Assembly (NCBI GenBank): GCA_039819065.1
Contig: JBCBSS010000172.1
Span: 1-16,063 of the forward strand
Source: JBCBSS01 sp039819065
GTDB taxonomy: Bacteria > Bacteroidota > Bacteroidia > Cytophagales > Cyclobacteriaceae
DNA: 16,063 bases
Direction of reading: 5' to 3'
Positions 1-7,559 of this stretch are shown one piece after another; position 1 is the first letter of the stretch; each line of letters starts with the position of its first letter. Below the pieces are notes generated by a model. It did not search any database. It had not been told where the DNA came from and worked only from the letters and a program-made list of their open reading frames with translations. The translations under genes were made by a program, and so were the position numbers.

Positions 1-693
1 TTTTTCATTATAAGGCATCCCTTCAGTAATCTGTTCATCTAACCTTGCGGCCAGGGAATCTGGGTTTTCTGCTAAGACACTAGCTTTTATCAATACATAC
101 TGAAGGTAAAAGGAAGTTAGCGCCACCTCATACCTATTTTGGATCAGTAACAGGTCTTCCTGATTGATACCGGCTGTATCTATGAAGTGTTGATGGTAAT
201 AGTCCAATTGCCTACTTAGTGTATCTGACCAATCAAGGAATTCGTTGGGATTTAGTGCGATAATATTATGTTTGATGGCCCCAAGATTCGATTTCAATAT
301 TGCAGCCACCCCGTTCCAATGGTTATTTACTACCGCTCCATTGTTGGTGAAATAATCTATGCTGAGCTTTTGTTGTCCTGTAAGATGTATATCCAATGAT
401 CGGTTCGGTTCTATGTAGATTTCATCTTGTTGACCGTTAAAAATAAAAGTGGCAAAAGTGGGTTCTTGCAAGTCCACTTCTATTACCAGCCCATTATCAG
501 CAATGAATAGGCTATCACAGATCGTATCACTTTCAAGAGTGTAAGGAGTATTCTTGAATATGATCACATGAACCGAATCTGCCTCTAAAGATTGGATTGT
601 GATGTAGGATTTACCGTTTTTGTTTTCGCTGCTGCAAGCGTTTAAGATCAAAATCAGGCTCAAGCAAATGGTTGTAATGTGGTAGGATTTCAT
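1..693 (-). CDS. Lipoprotein, probable thioredoxin/TlpA-type, 5' part only
   Basis: An open frame runs from an ATG at 691-693 to the left edge without a stop (231 codons seen), so the C-terminus is missing. The protein begins MKSYHITTICLSLILILNAC: a basic start, a hydrophobic stretch and a lipobox ending at Cys20, so it should be a lipid-anchored envelope protein. After this comes a beta-rich stretch (about residues 30-120) with phrases such as EPTFATFIFNG and EIYIEPNRSLDIHL, which resemble the N-terminal beta domain (DUF4369-like) ahead of a thioredoxin fold in Bacteroidota TlpA-family reductases. A helical section follows (about 140-230). The catalytic CxxC region would lie outside the window, so the redox assignment is inferred from the N-terminal half only. 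The gene lies beyond a terminator from the sulfatase and is probably a separate transcription unit. Coding is well supported by the uninterrupted frame and clean signal peptide; the family is a moderate guess. Confidence 0.6.
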   Translation of the reverse strand, partial: MKSYHITTICLSLILILNACSSENKNGKSYITIQSLEADSVHVIIFKNTPYTLESDTICDSLFIADNGLVIEVDLQEPTFATFIFNGQQDEIYIEPNRSLDIHLTGQQKLSIDYFTNNGAVVNNHWNGVAAILKSNLGAIKHNIIALNPNEFLDWSDTLSRQLDYYHQHFIDTAGINQEDLLLIQNRYEVALTSFYLQYVLIKASVLAENPDSLAARLDEQITEGMPYNEK

Positions 694-786
694 GCTATTA
701 GGGTAAGCTGGTCAGTTAATGATTCTACGATCATTGGATTTGATGCATAACGCAATACACCATATTTATGTTGTCTTTGGAATATG

Positions 787-818
787 AAAAAAGGCCGGCC
801 CGAGTCAGAAGCCGGCCT
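787..818 (-). terminator. Rho-independent terminator after the sulfatase operon
   Basis: On the minus strand an 8-bp GC-rich stem (AGGCCGGC at 818-811 pairing with GCCGGCCT at 799-792) closes an 11-nt loop and is followed at once by a run of T (791-787, plus the last stem base). This is a standard intrinsic terminator in the direction of all the genes here. It lies about 300 nt past the sulfatase stop and about 95 nt before the next lipoprotein start, so it should end the PUL-like operon and insulate the downstream gene. The arm is nearly self-complementary, so a weaker effect on the other strand cannot be excluded, but the T-run is only on the minus strand. Confidence 0.85.
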
Positions 819-988
819 ACGGTTTGGATCTGAAACCATAATTGGCCCAGAAACTATGAAGTGTACATTTGATTGGGTTAGGTCATTCCTGATACGATCG
901 GACAAATCGCTATCATGAAGCCTGTAATTGATTAACTAGATTTCCCGGTCACACAGGAATGACACCCAATTATTCTTCAATTGCTGTG

Positions 989-1022
989 AGTAGAGGTCAA
1001 TATCCTCTACTAGTAGTTTTTT
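989..1022. other. Hairpin with an 8-bp stem
   Basis: AGTAGAGG (989-996) pairs perfectly with CCTCTACT (1004-1011) around a 7-nt loop. On the plus strand six T's follow after a 5-nt gap (1017-1022), so it could weakly stop antisense transcripts entering from the left, though there is no plus-strand gene to terminate. In the sulfatase transcript it is a 3' UTR hairpin without a U-tract. Confidence 0.35.
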
Positions 1023-1062
1023 CCTCTTGTTAGGATCGTTTCCAACAGATTGCTCAATTTTT

Positions 1063-1086
1063 TTTGTTGGTGAAAACACCAACAAA
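1063..1086. repeat. 10-bp hairpin, copy A of a repeat that also lies upstream of the sulfatase
   Basis: A perfect 10-bp stem with an AAAA loop: TTTGTTGGTG (1063-1072) and CACCAACAAA (1077-1086). The 24-nt core 1066-1089 matches 2700-2723 at 22 of 24 positions. The two copies bracket the sulfatase gene: this one starts 33 nt past its stop, the other lies about 95 nt ahead of its start. The T-rich run lies 5' of the stem on the plus strand, and on the minus strand A's follow the stem, so this is not a standard terminator in either direction. Confidence 0.6.
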
Positions 1087-1121
1087 GGCATAAAGGCACA
1101 AAAACCTTTTTGCTCGATCGG

Positions 1122-2606
1122 TTATTCTACCTTGCCCGCTTTTTCTCTCAGAGCGGCCAATTTTTGTTTCATCTGATTTGCGATCTCTTCAAAATCAGCA
1201 TCTCCAATACGGTTTTCTAATTCGTTTTTATCCGCTTCCCGGTCATAAAGCTCTTCGAACATAACGTTGTCAAAATCCCTATTCAAAAAGTACTTCATGT
1301 ACTTATGATCTTCCGTAACCACACCCTCTGTACTTGGTATGTAGTAGGCATCGGAAGATGGCCAAAGGTGTTCGTACAAGAATTCTGTTCGCCAATTACT
1401 GGCGGTTCCCTCCATTAACGGCGTGAGGTCTTCTCCTTGCATCACCTGTGGTTTATCAGCACCGGCTATAGAAACTATAGTAGGAGCGATGTCTATATTC
1501 AAGGCCATGTTATCAACGATTTTACCTCTGGGAGCGCCATTTCTGGGATCGAAAATGATCATCGGCACCCTGATCGAGGCATCGCTTCCGTACCACTTAC
1601 CGGCAAAGCCATACTCACCCAAATAGAAACCATTATCACTGGTGAATACAATGACAGTGTTTCTTGACTGTCCTATCTCTTCCAGTTTTTCCATGATCTT
1701 GCCGATGACCACATCGACGCCATAGACCAGTTGGTAGTATTTTTTGATATTTTGCTGGTAGTCTTCATCTGTTTCAAAGCGATTATACCAGCGTTTTCTG
1801 GCTACGTTTTTAGCACCATTTTCATTCGCTATAAACTCGGCAGGGAAATAGTCGAAATATTCCTCTTGCGCGGCAACGGGCTTTTCTACCACATCGGATT
1901 GATACAGGGCTTCATAAGCTTTATCAGGTATGAAACCCGCACCGCCATCTTGCACATGTGGCGCCTTGAAGCTCATGGATAACAGAAACGGTTGTTGAGC
2001 ATCTTTTTGTGCTGTCAGAAACGCTAGCGCCTGGTTGCCCATCTTTGCGGTAAGGTGAATGGGCTGGCCATCTTCAGTGCTGTTATATGAGCCTTGTCCA
2101 TTGAAACCACCCCAGAAGTCAAAGTACTTATCGATGGTTTCCTTCTGAATATTGCCCACACCGAACTTGCCGATGAACGCCGTTGTATAACCGGCTCGCT
2201 TCAACACAGCCGGATAGGTGTTTTCATACTGTTCTGGCGTCAGGCTCTCGCCGAAATCCCAGATGTCATGTTTACGTGCGTATTGTCCGGTTAGAATGCT
2301 AGCCCGGCTCATAGCGCAGATGGATGTAGTAACGTAGGCGTTTTTGAAGTATACTCCATTCTGGGCCAGCTTATCCATGTTGGGTGTATTGAGTACGGTG
2401 TTGCCCGCAAAGCTTAGCGCATTAAAACGCTGGTCATCTGTGAGTAGAAAGATGATATTCGGCGGTTCATTACTCACTTTGGTAGAATCATCTGGCTGCT
2501 TGAAAGCCTCACCTACGCGGTCTTCTTTGCAAGCACCGATAGTAAGGAGTATGGCCAGACCGATGACGATATACTGATACTTGCTTCTATGGAATAATTG
2601 AATCAT
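1122..2606 (-). CDS. S1-family sulfatase lipoprotein with variant active-site motif
   Basis: A 494-residue sulfatase of the alkaline phosphatase superfamily, expected to hydrolyse sulfate esters. A signal peptide ends in a lipobox (LLTIGAC, Cys26), so it should be membrane-anchored in the periplasm or at the surface. Family landmarks: NIIFLLTDDQR (Asp57-Asp58, calcium ligands); the maturation site ICAMSRASILTG (Cys97, Arg101), where Cys would become formylglycine; APH (His217); TSDNG (Asp324-Asn325, calcium ligands); and GKWYG (Lys337). Two positions differ from the textbook motif. The third residue of CxPxR/CxAxR is Met, and the usual GKWHxG reads GKFGVG (146-151), so its His is Gly. I recall related Bacteroidota/Planctomycetes sulfatases with similar changes, so this is probably a subfamily trait. 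The window shows no maturase. It is the last gene before the terminator, 244 bp after the six-module gene, and is probably read from the same operon. The substrate cannot be told from sequence alone. Confidence 0.93.
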   Translation of the reverse strand: MIQLFHRSKYQYIVIGLAILLTIGACKEDRVGEAFKQPDDSTKVSNEPPNIIFLLTDDQRFNALSFAGNTVLNTPNMDKLAQNGVYFKNAYVTTSICAMSRASILTGQYARKHDIWDFGESLTPEQYENTYPAVLKRAGYTTAFIGKFGVGNIQKETIDKYFDFWGGFNGQGSYNSTEDGQPIHLTAKMGNQALAFLTAQKDAQQPFLLSMSFKAPHVQDGGAGFIPDKAYEALYQSDVVEKPVAAQEEYFDYFPAEFIANENGAKNVARKRWYNRFETDEDYQQNIKKYYQLVYGVDVVIGKIMEKLEEIGQSRNTVIVFTSDNGFYLGEYGFAGKWYGSDASIRVPMIIFDPRNGAPRGKIVDNMALNIDIAPTIVSIAGADKPQVMQGEDLTPLMEGTASNWRTEFLYEHLWPSSDAYYIPSTEGVVTEDHKYMKYFLNRDFDNVMFEELYDREADKNELENRIGDADFEEIANQMKQKLAALREKAGKVE

Positions 2607-2699
2607 TAATTGATTAAGTTTTATGCTAAGTTTCCTTTTCGCTTGCCAGGGTCTTTACCCTTGTTGAAGTTGTCTCCGTCAAGCTTTCTCATCTGTTTC

Positions 2700-2723
2700 G
2701 TTAGTGAAAATACCAACAAAGGC
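2700..2723. repeat. Copy B of the 24-nt hairpin repeat, upstream of the sulfatase
   Basis: This 24-nt stretch matches 1066-1089 at 22 of 24 positions (G to A at the fourth position, C to T at the twelfth). The two substitutions weaken the hairpin rather than compensate each other: one pair becomes A-C and another G-T. It lies between the hairpin array after the six-module gene and the sulfatase start. Confidence 0.55.
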
Positions 2724-2744
2724 TAATATCAGCGAATAACTAAT

Positions 2745-2825
2745 GAGGTTACTCGAAGCGACCTCTCTACCCGATCCAATATCGGGTCAGGAAGTAACTA
2801 GGTTACTTAGAGTAACCTAGTTACT
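2745..2825 (-). other. Array of three hairpins in the gap between the six-module gene and the sulfatase
   Basis: Three inverted repeats lie in a row. The strongest has a perfect 15-bp stem with a 3-nt loop (2793-2807 with 2811-2825). Next come a 7-bp stem (ACCCGAT at 2769-2775, ATCGGGT at 2781-2787) and a 5-bp stem (GAGGT at 2745-2749, ACCTC at 2761-2765). In the minus-strand transcript the long stem begins 25 nt after the stop of the six-module gene. No U-tract follows any stem, so this does not look like a simple intrinsic terminator. A role in 3'-end protection of the upstream message, partial read-through or processing is inferred. Confidence 0.6.
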
Positions 2826-2850
2826 GCACTTATCTTTTAGAGTGCATTCT

Positions 2851-5800
2851 CTATCTATCTATAATGACAAGTCTTTTAGTCACTGAAATATCGTCCTGAA
2901 TAATGCGATACAGGTAGATACCAGTGGGCATTCTTTTGCCATTTGCGTTTGATCTGTCCCAAGTCACTTCGTGCGTACCAGCGCCCTTCGTACCGCTATC
3001 CAGTTTCATGATTTCCTGACCTTGCAGGTTCAAAATGGATAGTTCTACTGTACTCGTTTTTTCTAACGTATACACTATCGTTGTCTGGCCACTGAAAGGA
3101 TTAGGATAGTTTCTTAGACTATTTTCCAGCGATGTAAGGTCGTCCACGCTAGTGACAGGATCGGGGCCACCGCTACCACCTTCGCCGGATGGAGATACTG
3201 ATTCATAAGTGGTTCCCAACCGGATTTCGTCGAATGAAGTGGTCAGCGCAGGACCACCTTCTGATTTCACAAATAGCCCATCAAAACCGGCATTGAGTGA
3301 TGTACTTGCTACTGAGGTGGCGGCTGCTGATTCTTCAGGAGTGACTGTAGGGTCTGGATCTATCCAGAGCCATGCTATATCAGGTTGATCGTCACCACTC
3401 ATTTGTACCTTCATCACCAACCAGAAATTGTTACGGGCATCAATTCCACTATTCACCACCGCACCGGAAGCCCTGTCAAAGAGCCCGACCTGTCCAGTAT
3501 CATCAAAGTTTTTACCTAGCGCCAAGCGTTGGTCTTGCGGAGCAGGGAAGGAACTGTTATAAAGGAAAAGCTGGCCTACATTACCATTGGCAGCCGTTGG
3601 CCCAAAGTTGATCAGTGTGCTGATCCAATATTCCCCACCGTCATCAGTGATCGGTGTTTCCAATGGCCTGAAGTAACGGACAGTTCCACCGGCACTGGCT
3701 AACTCCGCTTGATTGCCCTTTACGGCCACGTCCACAGGACTAGCTATGTTGCCAGATACCACATTAGCATTGTTTTCTGCACCTACGGATACCCATGGGC
3801 CTGCCCAGCCGGCGGCGGCAAAACCTTGCCCTTCAAGTGGCTCGCCAGCGCTGTAGGTGAATCGATCTTGTACGATCAGGTTAGGATCAACTTCTTCCTG
3901 AAGTTTACTCACATCTCCGAAATTAAAGCCGACACGTATTTCGTCAAAACCTGCTTCGAAAGGCGTGAAACCTCTTATTGCTAATCTCAGTCCATCAAAA
4001 CCGTCATTGAGTGTCACAGCCTGATCACCGTCGTCCTCGATGGTAATATCAGCAGTTATATCCAATGGCGGTAGGGTAGGATCGGGATTGACCCACAGTC
4101 TTATAGTTTCAGGGTCTTCATTACCTGACATTTCTATTCTAGCTACGATCCAGTTGGTTCCTCTCACTTCTGAAGAGGAAGTAGCCAAAGCATCTCCAGA
4201 TGTTATACCTACCACACTCAGCCCTTCTATTCCACCAAAAGAGACTACTTCATCCATGCCATTCAAGAAGCTCAATCTGCTTGACTTACTGACCTGGAAG
4301 TCGTCTGAGTTCATGAGGAAGCTAAGCCAAACGTTGCTGCCATCATCCTGGAAGGTAGCTCTGAACCTTCTGTCATACCAGGTAGTATCTTGCTCACCTT
4401 CTGATATAGTGAGGAGTGTACTTCCACCTTCTATGGTGGTCAGTTGATTGTCAAGGCTCTCACTTTGTGTAAGTGCATCATCACCTTGACTTTTCATCCA
4501 TGCGGTGCTCCAAGCCTCGGTTATGCTACTTACACCCTGGCCTTGTAAAGGTTCACCGACTGGGTAATCAAATGGTTCATGGACAACGAATGGAACATCA
4601 AGCGCAATGAGATCTTGCAGATCATCTGGCTGAATCTCTTCAAAACTGTTGCCAATGTAGAGGTTATCTAACAACCCGCTAAGGTCAGTTGAACCAGCCT
4701 CGTTTTTCACCATGATACCGTTCCAACCATTGTTAAGAACGGTAGTGCCTAATACAGCCACAGCGTCTTCATCATCTGGTTCTACACCAGGGGTTGGGTC
4801 AATGAACAGCCTGATCGAATCAGCATCAGCGTTTGCCGACATTTCTATTTTGGCTACCACCCAACGCGTGGTATCTCCTGATATACCGGTATCTGCTGTA
4901 CCACCAGCTACCACCTGTATATTGTTGTTGTTGAAGTTAATTCCTATTCTGGCCAACTGACCTGCTCCGCCGGATGGTGCAAGCACGGCAGTATCTGCCA
5001 ATATCACCTGGAATACATCACCAGTTGCTGTCAAAGAGGCATCAGTCCAGAAGCCTAGCCAGTAGGTACGACCTACATCTTCGTAAAGTGAGCTTAACCC
5101 ACGGTAAATCCTGGTGGAATTGGTGCCATCAGAGTTATCCAATCGCAGTGCATTGGATGTAGTACTTTTAAGGATAAAGTAGTTATCTACACTGTCTGCT
5201 TGTACCACCGCTGACCCGGTCAGGGACTTCCACGGCCCGCTCCATCCGTTTTCTTCTGCACCAATCATCATGTCCGTTTTGATAGAATCGTCCACTGCGT
5301 AGTCGAACTTATCAAAAGCAGGTAGAGGGGCATTGTCCAGTTGGATGAGGTCTCTTGGTACAACGTCATTGTAGGCTATACCGACGTAGAGATCATCCAA
5401 TATCGTTTGTACACCTGCGGTGCCTTCCTGTTTGACCATGATACCATTGAACCCATTGTTAAGTCTGGTAGTAGCCACTTTGACATCGGCTAGTGAATCA
5501 GCCGGTTGTACCATCGGATCAGGATTGACGAACATTCTAATGGTATCTGCTTCGGCAGTACCGTTAGTTTCTACTTTGGCTACCACCCAATGTGCTTCAT
5601 CGGTAGGAGCTGTTCCTGGGAAGAGTGGTCCACCCAGGTCTATGCCCAGAAAGCCGTTGTTGAAAATGGTACCGAAACGCACCAATTGTCCACCGCCACC
5701 GCTACCAGCGAATGCAGCGGTATCGCCTAGTATAACGTTGAATACATTACCTCCGGCTGTTCTTTCCAAACCTTCGTACCAGAAGCCCAACCAATAGGTA

Positions 5801-7533
5801 GAACCATTGTCAGGGTATCCTGAAGCCAGCTTTCTTACTACTCTTATGTTGTTACCTGCCTCTGTGAAGTCGAGATCTAGTTTATTGCCGCTGGTTTGAT
5901 AGAATATATTGTTGTTGGTGATACCACCTGATATGATTTCCTGATCCATACCGGCGATCACTTCCCAAGGGCCACCCCAACCGTTGGTGGCGGCACCAGT
6001 ATTATCCAGCGTTGTACCTACAGTATAATTGAAGTCTTCGCTAGCAGGTTCTATAAATTGTAGGTCGTCAGGTACGGCTTCATTGAAGGATTTGCCTACC
6101 ACTATATCATCTAGTAGCACGCGTACGCCTTCTGTCCCTTCTATTCTAACCATGATACCGTTGAACCCATTGTTCAGGTTGTTAGTGACGAATTGGGCGT
6201 CGGCCTGACTGTCAAGGGGCTCTAAACCAGGGTTGGGGTTCAAGAACATCCTGATCGTATCTCCGTCTGACGTACCGTTTGTAATCACCTTGGCCACTAC
6301 CCAATGGGTAGTATCCGCAGCGCCACTAGTCGCGGCTACACCTCCCGCATCAATACCAATATTAGGGTTGCCGAAAATGGTACCCAACCTGGCCAGTTGC
6401 CCACCAGGACCGCTGGCACCCACAGACGTGGTATCGGCTAGAATGACATTGAATACATTGCCATTGACGTCGCGTTGTACGCCATTGTACATAAAAGACA
6501 CCCAGTAAACATTTCCATTGTCTGGAAAGGATGAGGATAATCCTCTCCATAACCTGACGTTGTTTCCTGCAGTAGAAAAGTCTACATCCAGCTTGTTACT
6601 GCCTGTTTGGGTTGCGTTAATAGCATTGGCTATACCTCCTGCTACTATATTTTTGTCTGTACCGGTAAGGCGTTTCCAAGGTCCTGTCCAACCGTCTTCG
6701 GCCAAACCTGCGCCCTCTATGGTAGTCCCATCCGCGTAATCAAATTGTTCTATTCCCGGTGTTACAAAGGTCAGATCAGGGGGAACAATATCACCGAATG
6801 AGGTGCCAAGAAAAAGATCATCTACTAATACACGAACACCTTCATCTCCCTCTATTCTTACCATCACGCCGCTAAATCCATTGTTCAGGTTGTTAGTGGC
6901 AAAAGTGGCGTCAGGTACTGTAGGTTCCGTTGCCGGATCTGCATTTAAGTACAGGCTGATCAGATCAGGATCTGAGGTGCCGTTGGTTTCAATTTTTGCG
7001 ACGATCCAATGTGCAGTATCTGCATCAGCGTCCGTAAGGGCTACTCCTCCTGCATCTATGGCTATTTTCGAGTTGCCAAAAACAGTACCGAACCTGGCCA
7101 ACTGACCGTTGGGACCAGTGCCCTGTGCAGCATCTGCATCCACCAATACCACGTTGAATACATTAGAGAGCACGTTTCTTTCTACTCCTTTGTACCAAAA
7201 GCCCAGCCAATAAGTGCTTCCATCATCTGGGTAGGCGTCCGATAAACGCCTTAAGAGCCTTACATTGTCACCTTTGCCGATATAATCTACATCCAGTGAG
7301 TTTCCACTGGTCTCACCTGTATTGGCATTATTGAGTATACCTCCCAATGCGACATTTTTATCAGTACCGGCCAGGATTTCCCAGGGACCAGACCAACCGT
7401 TGGTAGCGGTACCTTGACCATCAATCGCAGTACCTTCTACATAATCGAACTGCTCGGAGGCAGACTGGGCCATTGATACCCAACTTCCCAAGCAAAGCGC
7501 GATTACTATGATATATCTATATGAGTGATTCAT
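2851..7533 (-). CDS. T9SS-secreted protein of six tandem ~230-residue modules
   Basis: A very large secreted protein. I prefer the ATG at 7531-7533. It gives MNHSYRYIIVIALCLGSW followed by VSMAQS, a textbook signal peptide cut near AQS, and leaves 26 bp after the SusD stop. The alternative ATG at 7567-7569 adds 12 residues rich in Lys and overlaps susD by 10 bp. Numbered from that longer start (1572 residues), six modules begin near 39, 274, 511, 753, 998 and 1234, each opening with a phrase like EQFDYVEGT. Each continues with GW(S/T)GPW, YWLGFWY, QLARFG, HWVVAK, a (N/D)PDP turn, and closes with LNNGFxGIMV and LDDLYVG. The pattern resembles LamG/concanavalin-like beta-sandwich proteins seen in PEP-CTERM families; I see no catalytic signature. 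Residues 1485-1572 form a type A T9SS sorting domain. Placed directly after susD, where SusE/SusF-like binders sit, it may be a surface glycan-binding protein. That role is inference. Confidence 0.9.
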   Translation of the reverse strand: MNHSYRYIIVIALCLGSWVSMAQSASEQFDYVEGTAIDGQGTATNGWSGPWEILAGTDKNVALGGILNNANTGETSGNSLDVDYIGKGDNVRLLRRLSDAYPDDGSTYWLGFWYKGVERNVLSNVFNVVLVDADAAQGTGPNGQLARFGTVFGNSKIAIDAGGVALTDADADTAHWIVAKIETNGTSDPDLISLYLNADPATEPTVPDATFATNNLNNGFSGVMVRIEGDEGVRVLVDDLFLGTSFGDIVPPDLTFVTPGIEQFDYADGTTIEGAGLAEDGWTGPWKRLTGTDKNIVAGGIANAINATQTGSNKLDVDFSTAGNNVRLWRGLSSSFPDNGNVYWVSFMYNGVQRDVNGNVFNVILADTTSVGASGPGGQLARLGTIFGNPNIGIDAGGVAATSGAADTTHWVVAKVITNGTSDGDTIRMFLNPNPGLEPLDSQADAQFVTNNLNNGFNGIMVRIEGTEGVRVLLDDIVVGKSFNEAVPDDLQFIEPASEDFNYTVGTTLDNTGAATNGWGGPWEVIAGMDQEIISGGITNNNIFYQTSGNKLDLDFTEAGNNIRVVRKLASGYPDNGSTYWLGFWYEGLERTAGGNVFNVILGDTAAFAGSGGGGQLVRFGTIFNNGFLGIDLGGPLFPGTAPTDEAHWVVAKVETNGTAEADTIRMFVNPDPMVQPADSLADVKVATTRLNNGFNGIMVKQEGTAGVQTILDDLYVGIAYNDVVPRDLIQLDNAPLPAFDKFDYAVDDSIKTDMMIGAEENGWSGPWKSLTGSAVVQADSVDNYFILKSTTSNALRLDNSDGTNSTRIYRGLSSLYEDVGRTYWLGFWTDASLTATGDVFQVILADTAVLAPSGGAGQLARIGINFNNNNIQVVAGGTADTGISGDTTRWVVAKIEMSANADADSIRLFIDPTPGVEPDDEDAVAVLGTTVLNNGWNGIMVKNEAGSTDLSGLLDNLYIGNSFEEIQPDDLQDLIALDVPFVVHEPFDYPVGEPLQGQGVSSITEAWSTAWMKSQGDDALTQSESLDNQLTTIEGGSTLLTISEGEQDTTWYDRRFRATFQDDGSNVWLSFLMNSDDFQVSKSSRLSFLNGMDEVVSFGGIEGLSVVGITSGDALATSSSEVRGTNWIVARIEMSGNEDPETIRLWVNPDPTLPPLDITADITIEDDGDQAVTLNDGFDGLRLAIRGFTPFEAGFDEIRVGFNFGDVSKLQEEVDPNLIVQDRFTYSAGEPLEGQGFAAAGWAGPWVSVGAENNANVVSGNIASPVDVAVKGNQAELASAGGTVRYFRPLETPITDDGGEYWISTLINFGPTAANGNVGQLFLYNSSFPAPQDQRLALGKNFDDTGQVGLFDRASGAVVNSGIDARNNFWLVMKVQMSGDDQPDIAWLWIDPDPTVTPEESAAATSVASTSLNAGFDGLFVKSEGGPALTTSFDEIRLGTTYESVSPSGEGGSGGPDPVTSVDDLTSLENSLRNYPNPFSGQTTIVYTLEKTSTVELSILNLQGQEIMKLDSGTKGAGTHEVTWDRSNANGKRMPTGIYLYRIIQDDISVTKRLVIIDR
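2854..3117 (-). other. T9SS type A C-terminal sorting domain
   Basis: The last ~88 residues of the six-module protein begin LRNYPNPFSGQTTIVYTL and contain a VELSILNLQGQEI strand, a GTHEVTWD stretch, PTGIYLYRI and a final KRLVIIDR. This is the Por-secretion-system sorting domain (TIGR04183 type): a YPNPF entry, an FlgD-like Ig fold and a basic-hydrophobic end. In known cases it directs export across the outer membrane and is then cut off while the cargo is attached to surface lipopolysaccharide or released. A Gly/Ser/Pro-rich linker (about 1459-1472) precedes it. Confidence 0.9.
3184..7455 (-). repeat. Six tandem protein modules, visible also as DNA repeats
   Basis: Approximate module spans: 7455-6760, 6750-6046, 6039-5344, 5313-4615, 4578-3895 and 3870-3184, with start-to-start spacing of 235-245 codons. 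Modules 1-3 are clearly closest to each other; module 4 keeps most landmarks; modules 5 and 6 are more diverged and share their own features, such as EPLxGQG and DEIRVG/DEIRLG. The repeat is visible in DNA: the stretch coding for the LNNGF...GIMV motif recurs nearly unchanged around 6149-6187, 6860-6898, 5435-5460 and 4709-4735. This indicates growth by tandem duplication and leaves room for recombination between modules. Confidence 0.85.
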
Positions 7534-7559
7534 CTTCTTAGATTTTTTTAGTCGAGAAA

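Larger units (their letters stand above)
694..1121. other. Gene-free stretch downstream of the sulfatase
   Basis: No convincing gene lies here. From the sulfatase stop leftwards it holds a 10-bp hairpin (1063-1086), an 8-bp hairpin (989-1011) and the GC-rich terminator (787-818). The last ~90 bases before the lipoprotein start at 693 should carry that gene's promoter, but I could not pick out a convincing Bacteroidota -33/-7 pair. A 71-codon open frame at 690-905 (minus) crosses the terminator and is rejected. Confidence 0.6.

Noticed and set aside
690..905. 71-codon open frame on the minus strand between the terminator region and the lipoprotein start
   Set aside because: It runs through a clear intrinsic terminator, overlaps the start of the real lipoprotein gene and shows no family features.
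1063..1086. 10-bp hairpin next to a T-run as a terminator for the sulfatase
   Set aside because: In the direction of the sulfatase the stem is followed by A's, not T's; the true U-tract terminator is at 787-818.
4040..4447. 135-codon plus-strand open frame, and similar ones across 3372-7245
   Set aside because: They mirror the low-stop, repeat-rich six-module gene on the other strand and recur wherever a module recurs.
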